A stretch of DNA of 64,000 nucleotides, taken from positions 1,364,001 to 1,428,000 of the forward strand of contig OY970288.1 in the NCBI GenBank assembly GCA_963716085.1, written 5' to 3'. The notes beneath the pieces are model-generated. The model was not told where the DNA came from. It did not search any database and saw only the letters and a program-made list of their open reading frames with translations. Within the stretch, counting starts at the first letter, position 1. Every line of letters begins with the position of its first letter. Origin of the DNA: Persicitalea sp963716085. GTDB taxonomy: Bacteria; Bacteroidota; Bacteroidia; Cytophagales; Spirosomataceae. Both the position numbers and the translations under genes were made by a program. Positions 17,016 to 27,029 of this stretch are shown here, one piece after another.

Positions 17016-18059
17016 ATGAGTAGAACCGCCTTCGCTGCCCTGTTGAAAAAATACCAGACCGGCCACGCCACTGAGGCAGAACGCAGGGTGGTGGAGCAGT
17101 GGTACGCATTGCTGGACGAGGAGCCGCGTCCCCTGGGGGTTCAGGAAAGACAGGATATCGAGGAGCGACTCTGGCGGGCTTTACAACAGAATGCCCTGAG
17201 GCGTGAAGCACCCGCTGCCAAGCAGTTGACGCCCGTCTGGCGACGTGGCTTTTTCCAGGCTGGCGTAGCCGCCGTACTCACTTTGGCCTTGGCTTTTCTT
17301 ATTTATCAGAGCGAGAATTCTGCCATTGAAGTTGTCGAACCGATTGCTCGACAGAAAGCTGATCCGATAAGGGTCGTTACCAACCACACAAATCATGAGA
17401 TGCCCGTAGTGTTGGAAGATGGCAGCAAAGCGTTGCTCAGTTCTCAAAGTGAATTACGATTTCCCGCGCACTTTACGGCGGACAAACGGGAGGTGTTCCT
17501 GGGCGGAGAAGCCTTTTTCGAAGTGAGTGAGAATCCAGAACGACCCTTTTTGGTGAACGCCGGGCAGATTACCACCAAAGTGCTGGGGACGAGTTTTTTG
17601 GTGAAAGCCCCGCCCGGTCAGCTATCCGTAGAGGTGGAGGTGAAGACCGGGAAGGTGTCGGTTTACGAGCGCGACGAGGAAATAGCCGGAAAATCCAGCA
17701 AAAAAGGCAGCGGCGTGGTACTGGCCGCTAATCACCGGGTTACGTTCTCGGGAAAAGACAAGCTGTTCCTGACCAGCCTGGTCGAAAACCCGGTTCCGTT
17801 GCCTGAAACGCGCACCTCGAACCGTTTCGATTTCGACGACACGCCCCTGGTCGAAGTCGTGCATCGGCTCGAAGAGGCGTACCGTATAAAAATTGAAATG
17901 GAAAAGAAAACGCTGGGCGTCTGTCCGTTCACCGCCCGCCTCTCCGACCTCGATTTGTACGAGCAGCTCGACATCATCTGCGCGACCATCCAGGGAGAAT
18001 ACGACATAAAAGGCACCACCATCCTGATCAGCGGCAAAGGCTGCGATTCGGGTTTTTGA
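17016..18059 (+). CDS. FecR-family anti-sigma factor
   Basis: A 347-residue inner-membrane protein. The cytoplasmic N-terminus is about 75 residues long, followed by one membrane helix (VAAVLTLALAFLIYQ), the FecR domain with VVLEDGSKALLSSQSELRFP and GEAFFEVSENPERPF, and a C-terminal DUF4974 domain (FDDTPLVEVVHRLEEAY), the part expected to meet the receptor STN domain. The start at 17016 (MSRTAFAALLKK) gives the usual domain layout; an ATG 16 codons earlier is possible but adds an atypical sequence. It lies between its sigma factor and SusC, the standard order. A repeat element and a hairpin separate it from SusC. Confidence 0.92.
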   Translation: MSRTAFAALLKKYQTGHATEAERRVVEQWYALLDEEPRPLGVQERQDIEERLWRALQQNALRREAPAAKQLTPVWRRGFFQAGVAAVLTLALAFLIYQSENSAIEVVEPIARQKADPIRVVTNHTNHEMPVVLEDGSKALLSSQSELRFPAHFTADKREVFLGGEAFFEVSENPERPFLVNAGQITTKVLGTSFLVKAPPGQLSVEVEVKTGKVSVYERDEEIAGKSSKKGSGVVLAANHRVTFSGKDKLFLTSLVENPVPLPETRTSNRFDFDDTPLVEVVHRLEEAYRIKIEMEKKTLGVCPFTARLSDLDLYEQLDIICATIQGEYDIKGTTILISGKGCDSGF

Positions 18060-18063
18060 TATA

Positions 18064-18210
18064 GTAGTGTACGAAAGAATCGATATACAGTCGAAAGTCG
18101 CCTCGGAGAGGCGCAACCTTTGTAGAGAAATTTCCCGAAGGAATCCCAGCCCCGGAGGGGCGCAACTCTCCAAGGCCGCTCGATATGATAAAAACTCTTT
18201 CGTACCCTAC
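18064..18210. repeat. MITE-like element with terminal inverted repeats between fecR and susC
   Basis: Outer arms GTAGTGTACGAAAGA (from 18064) and, reverse-complemented, GTAGGGTACGAAAGA match at 14 of 15 positions. Inside are two direct hairpin units, GCCTCGGAGAGGC and CCCCGGAGGGG, each followed by GCAAC. The motif TCGAAAGTCG recurs near 27088 in another repeat family. There is no open reading frame; it looks like a non-autonomous element or a paired REP. Confidence 0.65.
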
Positions 18211-18226
18211 TGATTTTGACATAAAA

Positions 18227-18260
18227 ACAGGAAACGGTGCTACCAACATCCGTTCCCTGT
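18227..18260 (+). other. Strong hairpin in the SusC leader
   Basis: ACAGGAAACGG (18227-18237) pairs with CCGTTCCCTGT (18250-18260), 10 of 11 bases, with a 12-base loop and no following T run. It lies about 110 bases before the SusC start. It could be a processing site, attenuator or transcript-stability element. Confidence 0.55.
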
Positions 18261-18371
18261 ATTAGCCCCTTTTCCGCAATGGAGTCGCGGAAAGCGCATC
18301 CTTTTAGATAGAGCGGGGACCCACGTTTTGCTAACTAACCTGTATTTATTGATAACAAAACCCCTAAAAAT

Positions 18372-21300
18372 ATGAAAAAAACCATACACAGCCGCAAGCT
18401 CCTGCGGAAGCTTATGAAAATAACCGCGCTTCAACTCATCATAGCAACTATTTTTTCGGGCGTATGCCTGGCTTTCGACAGTCTCGCGCAGGATATTCTC
18501 GAGCAGCCCGTTCGACTGGAAGCTGAGGACACCCGGCTGCGCTCGGTGCTGAATACCATCGAAAAGCAATACGATGTACAGTTCGTGTACAGTTCGCGGG
18601 CCATCGGTGCCAACCGAAAAGTCGCTGTGCATTCGTCCCAACAACGGCTCTCCGATTTCTTGGATCAACTGCTGGAACCGCTGCAAGTCAGCTACCGGGT
18701 AATGCGGGGGCGGATTATCCTGACGCCGACCGTCAAAGCCGAAACTACCCCGGATCGTTTGCGAAACAACCCCGCCCCACTCTTCCAGCCAATTGTGGAG
18801 CGCACCATCACCGGTACCGTAACCGACCAAAACTCGAACGAGCCGCTGCCGGGCGTCAGCATTCTGGCTAAAGGTACCAATACCGGCACCACCTCCGACG
18901 CCAACGGCAACTACCGCCTGACGGTAGCCGACAACGTGACAACGCTCGTTTTCTCGTTCGTGGGTTTCGAGAGTGTTGAGGAAAACATCAATAACCGTAG
19001 CGTTGTCAACCTTGCCCTCGCGCCCGACGTGCAGTCGCTTTCGCAGGTAGTGGTGATCGGCTACGGTTCGGTCGAGAAAAAGGATCTGACCGGATCGGTG
19101 GCTTCCATCAAAGGCGAAGAAGTGGCAAAAATCGCCACGGCCCGGTTCGACGACGCCCTGCGGGGCAAGGTATCCGGCGTGCAGATCACGCCCACCTCGG
19201 GCGCACCGGGCGCGGGCGTCTCGATCCGTATCCGTGGCAGCAACTCGCTGAACGCCAGCAACGAGCCGCTAGTCGTGATCGACGGCTTCATCGGCGCGGG
19301 CGATTTGAACAACATCAACACCAACGACATCGAGTCGATCGAGGTACTTAAAGATGCTTCCGCCACCGCCATTTATGGTTCGAGGGGAGCGAACGGCGTG
19401 ATTCTGGTCACGACGAAGCGGGGGAAAGAAGGTCAGTCCAAGTTTTCGTTCGACACCTACACGGGCACCCAAAGCATCACCCGCAAGCTCGACCTGATGA
19501 ATGCCCGGCAGTACGCCGAATTCCAGAACGACATCGCTGCCTCTACGGGAGCTTCCCCGTTCTTTCCCGACGTGTCGGCATTAGGAGAAGGGACTAACTG
19601 GCAGGATGAGGTTTTTCGCACCGCACCGATTACCAGCAGCACTTTGTCGATCTCCGGCGGAACGGCCAAAACCAACTTCTATTTGTCGGGTAACTATCTC
19701 AACCAACAGGGCATCTACATCAACACGGGCTTTAAACGGTACTTGACCCGCCTGAACCTCGACCATACGGTCAATAGTCGCCTGAAAACGGGGATTTCTT
19801 TGTCATTGAGCAAATCTGATCGAAACAGCGGTTCCAGCAGCCTGCGACAGGTGCTGGGTTATGATCCTACCGTTAGTGTCCGGGATCAGAACGGCGACTA
19901 CGTCGTGCAAACCCGAACCAGTGAGTTCAGCAACGACAATCCGGTGAGTCTGGCGCGACAGAACATCAACACGACGGGCAATACGGACGTCATCGGCAAT
20001 GTGTACGGCGAACTGAAAATCCTGAGAGACCTGACCTATCGCCTTACCGCTGGTATCAAAAACGAATTTACGGACATCGACCAGTACAGCCCCTCTACCC
20101 TCTTTGCCCAGCGCGACCTGGCGGGTACGGCCACGGTAGAAAACCGCCAGAGTTTTAACATATTGACGGAACAGACGCTCAACTACGTAAAGTCATTCGG
20201 CGAACATTCGGTCAACTTGCTGGCGGGCTACACCCGGCAGACCGACGACTACAAGCAACGCCGGGCGCGCGTCAACGGCTTCGCCACCGACGAGTTCACG
20301 ACCAACAACCTCGACGCCGCCACCACCCGGCTGCAAACCGCCTCTACCCGGCGTAATACCGGGCTGGAATCCTGGCTGGGCCGGGCGAATTACAGCTTCC
20401 AGGATAAGTACTTGCTGACACTTTCGGGCCGGGCCGACGGCTCGTCGGTATTTGCCAAGAACAACAAATGGTCCTTTTTCCCCTCCGTCGCGCTGGCCTG
20501 GCGGGTAATCGAGGAGGATTTCATGCAGGGCACCAATACTATCTCGGACTTAAAACTCCGGGCTAGCTACGGCCGGATCGGCAACCAGGCCATTGACCCC
20601 TACCAGTCATTGTCGCCCATTGCCAATGGGGGCAACCAGTACATTCTGGGCGTAGCGCAGAATGTCGTCACGGGCTTTGCCCCGAATGCGCTGGCCAATG
20701 ATAATCTACGCTGGGAAACGACCTCTTCGCTGGATTTCGGGGTGGACATCTCGTTTCTCAACAACAAGCTGAGTGCTACTCTCGACTACTACCGCAAAAC
20801 GACCGACGACCTGCTGGTTCAGGTGGCGGTTCCGCAACTGACCGGGTTCAACACCACGCTCAGGAATTTCGGTAAAGTACAGAACAACGGGCTGGAATTT
20901 TCGCTGACCAGCATCAACGTCAATACGAACGACTTCCGCTGGGAGACTAGTTTCAACATCGCCGGAAACAGGAATAAGGTCTTGGATATCTTTAATCCGG
21001 AAGGCTTCTTCCTGACCAATTCCGGGGTGTCGGGTACGGGTACTTCGCCTTCGGGTATCATTAAGGAAGGTGAAGCACTGGGTGTGTTTTACGGATTGCA
21101 GAGAAACGGCATCTGGAACGACCAGGCCGAGATCGACGCCTCGGGGCTGAGCGGCTACGCCGTTTTTCCGGGCGGGCGGCGCTACGAAGATGTAGACGGC
21201 GACGGCAAGGTCGAGGCCATCGACGACCGTAAGATCATCGGGGATTCTAACCCGGATTTCTTCGGCGGAATCACCAACAATTTATCTTACAAAGGTTTCG

Positions 21301-21740
21301 ATCTTTCTTTCTTCTTCCAGTTTGTTTCGGGCAACCAGATTTTCAACGAAGCGGATTATTTCCTGGCCCAGGCTTTCGACTACAATGCGTACAGTTCGCT
21401 GGTCAACCGCTGGACGCCCCAGAACACCGATACCGATATTCCTTCCATCGAGGGTAATATTCGCAGCATCGCGGCGGTGTCGGAGTCGAGTGCGCTGAAA
21501 GACGGGTCATTCGTGCGGCTTCGGAACGTGAACCTGGCCTACAACCTACCCGTTGGTGAACTGAAATGGATCCAATCGGCAAGAATCTATGCCTCGGGTA
21601 CTAATTTGCTTTTATTCGACAACTACGATGGCTACGACCCCGAAATCAACCGGGGCAGCGACAACCTGCGGCGCGGTTACGACGACTCGGACTACCCCCT
21701 GAGCAGAAACGTAACGATCGGCCTTCTTCTCAACTTTTAA
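18372..21740 (+). CDS. SusC/RagA family TonB-linked outer-membrane transporter with STN domain
   Basis: A 1122-residue outer-membrane receptor. A signal peptide (about residues 1-40) is followed by an STN signalling domain (about 41-118; EQPVRLEAEDTRLRSVLN), a carboxypeptidase-regulatory-like domain (about 138-222; TITGTVTDQNSNEPLPGVSI), the plug (SQVVVIGYGSVEKKDLTGSV; IRIRGSNSLN) and the beta barrel ending in LLLNF. SusC imports oligosaccharides with energy from TonB; the STN domain is the contact to FecR. SusD follows after 11 bases. The CPD segment is nearly identical in DNA to that of the second SusC at 27787. The glycan cannot be named from the receptor. Confidence 0.96.
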   Translation: MKKTIHSRKLLRKLMKITALQLIIATIFSGVCLAFDSLAQDILEQPVRLEAEDTRLRSVLNTIEKQYDVQFVYSSRAIGANRKVAVHSSQQRLSDFLDQLLEPLQVSYRVMRGRIILTPTVKAETTPDRLRNNPAPLFQPIVERTITGTVTDQNSNEPLPGVSILAKGTNTGTTSDANGNYRLTVADNVTTLVFSFVGFESVEENINNRSVVNLALAPDVQSLSQVVVIGYGSVEKKDLTGSVASIKGEEVAKIATARFDDALRGKVSGVQITPTSGAPGAGVSIRIRGSNSLNASNEPLVVIDGFIGAGDLNNINTNDIESIEVLKDASATAIYGSRGANGVILVTTKRGKEGQSKFSFDTYTGTQSITRKLDLMNARQYAEFQNDIAASTGASPFFPDVSALGEGTNWQDEVFRTAPITSSTLSISGGTAKTNFYLSGNYLNQQGIYINTGFKRYLTRLNLDHTVNSRLKTGISLSLSKSDRNSGSSSLRQVLGYDPTVSVRDQNGDYVVQTRTSEFSNDNPVSLARQNINTTGNTDVIGNVYGELKILRDLTYRLTAGIKNEFTDIDQYSPSTLFAQRDLAGTATVENRQSFNILTEQTLNYVKSFGEHSVNLLAGYTRQTDDYKQRRARVNGFATDEFTTNNLDAATTRLQTASTRRNTGLESWLGRANYSFQDKYLLTLSGRADGSSVFAKNNKWSFFPSVALAWRVIEEDFMQGTNTISDLKLRASYGRIGNQAIDPYQSLSPIANGGNQYILGVAQNVVTGFAPNALANDNLRWETTSSLDFGVDISFLNNKLSATLDYYRKTTDDLLVQVAVPQLTGFNTTLRNFGKVQNNGLEFSLTSINVNTNDFRWETSFNIAGNRNKVLDIFNPEGFFLTNSGVSGTGTSPSGIIKEGEALGVFYGLQRNGIWNDQAEIDASGLSGYAVFPGGRRYEDVDGDGKVEAIDDRKIIGDSNPDFFGGITNNLSYKGFDLSFFFQFVSGNQIFNEADYFLAQAFDYNAYSSLVNRWTPQNTDTDIPSIEGNIRSIAAVSESSALKDGSFVRLRNVNLAYNLPVGELKWIQSARIYASGTNLLLFDNYDGYDPEINRGSDNLRRGYDDSDYPLSRNVTIGLLLNF

Positions 21741-21751
21741 ATAAAAGGATC

Positions 21752-23233
21752 ATGAAAAAAATACTGAAACTATCCCTGGTTGCAGCGGCGGTCGTCCTGG
21801 TTTCCTGCGAAGATATTCTGACTGAGCAGCCCAAGATTTTTTTGAGCGAGAGCAATTTTTACAAATCGGCAAAAGACGCCATCTCGGCCACGAACGCTAC
21901 TTATTCCAATCTCTTTGTCAATATCATCCAGTACTATTACCCCACGGTAACCACCGACGAGGCTTTTCAGGGGGCGCACAATCAGCGCGCGCTGGCCTAT
22001 TTCCTCAACCTCACCCCCAACGACGGTGACGCGGGCGGGATCTGGGCGCAGAACTACCGGGGCATCAACAAAGCCAACACGGCCATCGCCCGGATTCCTG
22101 GCATCGACATGAACGAGACCTTGAAAAGCAGATTATTGGGCGAATGCAAGTTCAATCGCGCGGTATATTACTTTGATTTGGTGCGAACCTACGGCGGTGT
22201 ACCACTGCTGGTCAATCAGTTGAGTGGGCCGGATGAGCTGGAAGGAATCACCCGCAATACGCCCCAGGAAGTGTACGCCCAAATCATCAAAGACCTGTCC
22301 GAGGCGACCGCGGTACTTCCCGACGACTACCCCAACGATGAGAAAGGTCGAGCCACCAAGTGGGCGGCCCACGGCTTGCTGGCCAGGGTACATCTGACGG
22401 TGAAAGACTGGGCCAAGGCAAAGGCGAATCTTGACCCGATCATCAATTCCAACCAGTTTGGTCTGGTGGCCGACTACGAAAGCCTGTTCGATGAAACGGC
22501 GGAATTCGCGCTCTTTCCCGATAAAAATGGCAAACTGGTCAACGAGAACATTTTCGACATCCAGTACAAGCAAAATGAAAGAAGCCAGGCGATCCAGACT
22601 TGGGTGGCTTCCCGCGACCTGGAAGTAGGCGGCGTGACCAATATCGGAGGCGGCTGGGAAAACTTCCTGCCGACCAAAGATTTCATTTCGATGTTCTCGA
22701 AAGAAGACAAGCGGTTTCCAATCAGTATCGTATCGGTGCTGGATGGGAATAAGCTGGAATCACCCCGAACGCCCGGCGCGGGCCCGATCACGGGCAAGTG
22801 GCTGAGCAGAAAAGGCAATCCTCCTTTGGGCAACAACAACGGTCAGAACCTGTACTACATACGCTTTTCAGACGTACTGCTGATGAAGGCCGAAGCGGAG
22901 AACGAGTTGAACAAAGGCCCCAACGAAGCCGCCTACCAGGCCATCAACCGGGTACGTGAGCGAGCCGGGCTGCCCGCATTGTCGGGGCTGAACTACGACT
23001 CCTTTACCAAGGCACTGCGTAAGGAAAGAGCGCTGGAGCTAAGCTTCGAGGGTCACCGCAAGTACGACCTGCTGCGCTGGGGTACTTACGTCGAGACGAT
23101 CAAGAACACCACCGACCCGGCCCTGAAAGTACCCCGCGCCAACATCCAGCCTTACCACGTGCTGATGCCGATCCCGCAACGCGAAATCGACGTGACCAAT
23201 GGAAGTTTAACACAGAATCCGGGCTATAATTGA
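21752..23233 (+). CDS. SusD/RagB family glycan-binding lipoprotein
   Basis: A 493-residue surface lipoprotein with lipobox VLVSC at Cys20. The SusD fold is recognised from the N-terminal LTEQPKIFLSESNFYK, the TPR-like helical core and the C-terminal RKERALELSFEGHRKYDLLRWG, ending with LTQNPGYN. SusD sits as a lid on SusC and binds the sugar chain. It starts 11 bases after SusC and is followed by a strong terminator, so the sigma-controlled unit probably ends here. The length is normal for the family. Confidence 0.96.
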   Translation: MKKILKLSLVAAAVVLVSCEDILTEQPKIFLSESNFYKSAKDAISATNATYSNLFVNIIQYYYPTVTTDEAFQGAHNQRALAYFLNLTPNDGDAGGIWAQNYRGINKANTAIARIPGIDMNETLKSRLLGECKFNRAVYYFDLVRTYGGVPLLVNQLSGPDELEGITRNTPQEVYAQIIKDLSEATAVLPDDYPNDEKGRATKWAAHGLLARVHLTVKDWAKAKANLDPIINSNQFGLVADYESLFDETAEFALFPDKNGKLVNENIFDIQYKQNERSQAIQTWVASRDLEVGGVTNIGGGWENFLPTKDFISMFSKEDKRFPISIVSVLDGNKLESPRTPGAGPITGKWLSRKGNPPLGNNNGQNLYYIRFSDVLLMKAEAENELNKGPNEAAYQAINRVRERAGLPALSGLNYDSFTKALRKERALELSFEGHRKYDLLRWGTYVETIKNTTDPALKVPRANIQPYHVLMPIPQREIDVTNGSLTQNPGYN

Positions 23234-23256
23234 GTTTCTCATAGGTTAGTGTTTGG

Positions 23257-23287
23257 AAAAGGCCATTGGTTTCGATGGCCTTTTTTT
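23257..23287 (+). terminator. Rho-independent terminator after the first SusCD pair
   Basis: AAAAGGCCAT pairs with ATGGCCTTTT and is followed directly by a run of seven T (23281-23287). The preceding TTTCTCATAGGTTAGTG resembles the lead-in of the terminator at 16062-16095. Confidence 0.92.
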
Positions 23288-23364
23288 ATCTTGTGGGGTG
23301 AAGCGTTTTTTTATGAGGTGTAGTTTTTTCTATAATTTACAGGTTCCGGCATTCGGCGACAAGC

Positions 23365-23488
23365 GCGATCCCGTTAGGGATCAAATGTGGGTAGAAAAGG
23401 AAAAATCTCCGTCAAATCCCGTCCCGTACGGGACGAAATATTTCGGAGGATGGAGGTTTTCTACCCACATCTTGTGCCTGACGGCACA
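23365..23488. repeat. Modular hairpin element, copy A
   Basis: The left end is the hairpin GATCCCGTTAGGGATC followed by AAATGTGGGTAGAAAA. The centre is the perfect palindrome GTCCCGTACGGGAC (23421-23434). The right side is TTTTCTACCCACAT followed by another hairpin, TGTGCCTGACGGCACA. Related copies lie at 61754-61878 and 63704-63829. This copy ends 22 bases before the start of the next gene. Confidence 0.9.
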
Positions 23489-23510
23489 TTTCGCTACATT
23501 TTTTTTTAGA

Positions 23511-26500
23511 ATGAAAGAGCGTTGTATAGAACTTTCTTTCTTGACAAAGAGCATTTTTCTAGCACTTGCAGTTCTATTTTTATCCTCCTGCCAAAAGGAA
23601 AAAGGGCAAAACAATTCCCCCGAAAACCAAAGCGTACTATTCACCATCCTGACCCCCGAAGAAAGCGGCATCAATTTCCGCAACGATCTGCGCGAAACGC
23701 TCTACATGAACGGCCTTTTCTACGAATACTACTACAATGGTGGTGGCGTGGCCGTGGGCGATTTCAACGGCGACGATTTTCCCGATGTCTATTTCGTATC
23801 CAATCTCGAATCCAATAGATTGTACCTGAACGATAGCCAATCATCGGGGTTACTCCGCTTCCGGGACGTGACGGAAGCCGCTGGCGTGCGGGGCAAAGCC
23901 GCTTTCCCGACCGGCGTCACGACGGTAGACATCAACGCCGACGGGCGGCTGGACATTTACGTGTGTGCCTCGGGCCGTTTCGAAGACCCGGAAAAAAGAC
24001 AAAACGAGCTGTACGTCAACATGGGCAATGACCCGAACGGCATCCCGATTTTCGAAGAGCAAGCCGAAAAGTACCAGCTCGACATCGCGGCATTTTCTAC
24101 CCAAGCCGCCTTTTTCGACTACGACCGCGACGGCGATTTGGATATGTTTCTCATCAACCACGATGTGAACACCTACGGCGACGACAAGCTGGAAGCGTAC
24201 CTCAACGCCAAAAGCGATTTAAGCGCGGAGCAGTTGTACGAAAACCGGGAGGGTACTTTTGTGGATGTTTCCGGCAAGGCGGGCATCGTCAACAACCGCC
24301 TGAGCTACGGATTAGGCTTGGCCGTGGGCGACCTCAACAATGACGGCTGGCCGGATGTGTATGTCAGCCACGATTTTACCGGAAAAGACCACCTCTACCT
24401 AAACCAGCCATTTAAAGGTACTTTCAAGGAGTCAATCCTGGACGCTACGGGCCACGTTTCCTACTTTTCGATGGGCAACGACATGGCCGATTACAACAAC
24501 GACGGCTGGCTCGATATTCTGACCGTGGATATGGTTTCGGAGGACAACTACGGCCTGAAAACCAGCATGAGCGGCATGAATCCCAAGAGTTTTAATAAGA
24601 CTGTGGAATTGGGACTGCACCATCAGTATATGTTCAACACCTTGCAGACCAATAACGGCGTCACCGGCACCGGTGAAGTACCTTATTTCTCGGAAACCGC
24701 GCAACTGGCGGGCATCTCCAACACCGATTGGAGCTGGGCACCGCTGTTTTTCGATATGGACAACGACGGCCTGAAAGATATTTTCATTTCCAACGGCATC
24801 AAGCGCGGTTTCCGCGACAACGATTTCAAGAACTACCACGCCGAGGTGCGGGCCGAGCTCGCCAAAAACAAAACTATCGACGAAGCGGCCTACATCAACC
24901 ATATGATGTCGAAAATGCCGACGCGCAAAAAGCCCAATTATTTTTTCAGGAATAATGGCGATTTGTCTTTTGAAAAAATGAATAAATCATGGTCGATCGA
25001 TAGCATTATGACCAGCTCAAACGGAGCCGCCTACGCCGATTTCGACAATGATGGTGACGTCGATTTGGTGGTAAATAATATGGATGATTTTGCCTTTGTT
25101 TATAGAAACAATTCTTCAGAAAATAGGGAGAATAATTATTTGAAAATAAAACTAAAAGGCCCCGCCGGAAACCCGCTGGGAATCGGGGCCAAGGTCAAGA
25201 TATATACTGAATCGGGTATCCAAGTTCAGGAGCATTATCTTACGCGCGGCTTCCAGTCGGGCGTGGGGCCGGGGCTGCATTTTGGTTTGGGTGATGAAAG
25301 TACCGTGGAAAAACTGACGGTACTTTGGCCGGATGGCAAGAAGCAGGTACTGAGCAATGTCGAGGCAAATCGGCTGCTCACGCTGTCGTACAGCGACGCC
25401 GTTTCTGGCCCGAACCCGTTAACTTCCAGTCAAAGCACCAACTACCTGTTCAGCAGCATTATGCCCGAACCAGGTACTTTTGCCCCGCATCGCGAGAATG
25501 TTTTTGACGACTACCAGCGCGAGAGTCTCTTGCCGCACAAGATGTCGCAACCCGGCCCAGCCCTGACGGTAGGCGATGTGAATGGGGATGGTCTGGACGA
25601 CTTCTTTCTAGGCGGTGCGATGAACTACCCCGGCCAGCTTTATCTGCAATCCAAAGAAGGTACTTTTCAGCCCAGTCAGGGGAATTTCTTTTTACAGGAA
25701 AAAAATTACGAAGACGTCGCCGCTACCTTCTTCGACGCCGACCGGGACGGCGACCTCGACTTGTACGTCGTGAGCGGTGGCAACGAAAGGCCGGAAGGCT
25801 CAAAGTACTATCAGGACAGGTTGTACATTAATCATAAAGGTACTTTTTCCGCCGCACGGGGTACTTTGCCCCCCATGCCGGCGAGCGGTTCTTGTGTAAA
25901 ACCTTACGACTACGATGGCGACGGTGATCTGGACTTATTCGTGGGCGGACGTCAGACGCCCGGCAAGTACCCCCTTCCGGCGGATAGCTACCTTTTGGAA
26001 AACCGAAGTACCCCCGGGAAGGTACTTTTCGCCGATGTCACGGCCCGCGCCGCGCCGATGCTGAAAGGCCTGGGCATGGTGACCGACGCCGTTTGGACCG
26101 ACGTGGATCGGGACGGGCGCAAAGATTTGGTCGTCGTGGGTGAGTGGATGCCGATTACAGTTTTGAAAAATCAGGAGGGTACTTTCATTGATAAAACCCA
26201 GGAAATGGGCTTGTCGGAGGCGACGGGCTGGTGGTTCAGCATCGCGGCGGCCGATTTCGATGGCGATGGCGACGAAGACTTGGTGGCGGGAAATCTGGGC
26301 CTGAACTACAAGTACAAAGCCAGTCCCAAAGAGCCTTTCGAGATATACACCACCGACTTCGACGACAGCGGCGACCTGGACATCGTGCTGGGCTACCACA
26401 GCGATGGCAATCTGTTCCCGCTGCGGGGCCGCGAATGTTCGTCCGGCGAAATGCCCTTTATCAAAGCCAAATTCCCTACCTACGACGCCTTCGGGAAAGC

Positions 26501-26930
26501 CACTTTGCGCGAGGTGTACGATCCAGGCAAGTTGGAAAATTCGGTTCATTATCAGGCAAGTACTTTTGCCAGCAGCTACCTTGAAAACCAGTCGGGGCAC
26601 GGCTTCAAAATTACCCCGTTGCCCATCCAGGCCCAAACGTCTTCGACCAACAGCATACGCATCGAGGACTTCGATGGCGATAAGAATCTCGATCTCATTA
26701 TGGCAGGAAACCTCTACGGCTCGGAGGTGGAAACTACCCGGAACGACGCGGGCTACGGGTACTTTTTGAAAGGAGACGGGAAGGGTGGCTTTGCCTCGGT
26801 TCCGATGAGTGTAAGCGGCCTTCGTGTCAAAGGCGAAGTCAGGCATATGCAGAATATACGGCTGGCCGGGGGCAGGAAGGTACTTTTATTTGCGGTCAAT
26901 AATGGGAGGGTAGTTTTTGTGAAATATTGA
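23511..26930 (+). CDS. FG-GAP/VCBS repeat lipoprotein with ASPIC/UnbV domain (CRTAC1-like)
   Basis: A 1139-residue protein with a lipoprotein signal peptide (lipobox VLFLSSC). It has at least twelve calcium-binding FG-GAP loops of the form D-x-N/D-x-D-G-x-x-D (GDFNGDDFPDVYF, VDINADGRLDIYV, FDYDRDGDLDMFL and others), which build beta propellers. An ASPIC/UnbV domain sits in the middle (IKLKGPAGNPLGIGAKVKIY; TVLWPDGKKQVLSNV). Such proteins often follow SusCD pairs, but their role is not established; binding of glycan or protein at the surface is plausible. The start at 23511 is chosen for the signal peptide; longer readings run through the repeat element. The gene contains eleven copies of GGTACTTT by my count. 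Confidence 0.9.
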   Translation: MKERCIELSFLTKSIFLALAVLFLSSCQKEKGQNNSPENQSVLFTILTPEESGINFRNDLRETLYMNGLFYEYYYNGGGVAVGDFNGDDFPDVYFVSNLESNRLYLNDSQSSGLLRFRDVTEAAGVRGKAAFPTGVTTVDINADGRLDIYVCASGRFEDPEKRQNELYVNMGNDPNGIPIFEEQAEKYQLDIAAFSTQAAFFDYDRDGDLDMFLINHDVNTYGDDKLEAYLNAKSDLSAEQLYENREGTFVDVSGKAGIVNNRLSYGLGLAVGDLNNDGWPDVYVSHDFTGKDHLYLNQPFKGTFKESILDATGHVSYFSMGNDMADYNNDGWLDILTVDMVSEDNYGLKTSMSGMNPKSFNKTVELGLHHQYMFNTLQTNNGVTGTGEVPYFSETAQLAGISNTDWSWAPLFFDMDNDGLKDIFISNGIKRGFRDNDFKNYHAEVRAELAKNKTIDEAAYINHMMSKMPTRKKPNYFFRNNGDLSFEKMNKSWSIDSIMTSSNGAAYADFDNDGDVDLVVNNMDDFAFVYRNNSSENRENNYLKIKLKGPAGNPLGIGAKVKIYTESGIQVQEHYLTRGFQSGVGPGLHFGLGDESTVEKLTVLWPDGKKQVLSNVEANRLLTLSYSDAVSGPNPLTSSQSTNYLFSSIMPEPGTFAPHRENVFDDYQRESLLPHKMSQPGPALTVGDVNGDGLDDFFLGGAMNYPGQLYLQSKEGTFQPSQGNFFLQEKNYEDVAATFFDADRDGDLDLYVVSGGNERPEGSKYYQDRLYINHKGTFSAARGTLPPMPASGSCVKPYDYDGDGDLDLFVGGRQTPGKYPLPADSYLLENRSTPGKVLFADVTARAAPMLKGLGMVTDAVWTDVDRDGRKDLVVVGEWMPITVLKNQEGTFIDKTQEMGLSEATGWWFSIAAADFDGDGDEDLVAGNLGLNYKYKASPKEPFEIYTTDFDDSGDLDIVLGYHSDGNLFPLRGRECSSGEMPFIKAKFPTYDAFGKATLREVYDPGKLENSVHYQASTFASSYLENQSGHGFKITPLPIQAQTSSTNSIRIEDFDGDKNLDLIMAGNLYGSEVETTRNDAGYGYFLKGDGKGGFASVPMSVSGLRVKGEVRHMQNIRLAGGRKVLLFAVNNGRVVFVKY

Positions 26931-27029
26931 ATCTTCGTTTCACGCCCGAATTCCGGCGTGACATCGATGCATTTGTGGCCAGGTGCAACCCCTACGGGGC
27001 TGGAATCTTTATTGGCTGCTTCTTCTCCA

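Noticed and set aside
23253..23510. Longer N-terminus for the FG-GAP protein
   Set aside because: It would translate the terminator tail and modular hairpin element; the ATG at 23511 starts a standard lipoprotein signal.
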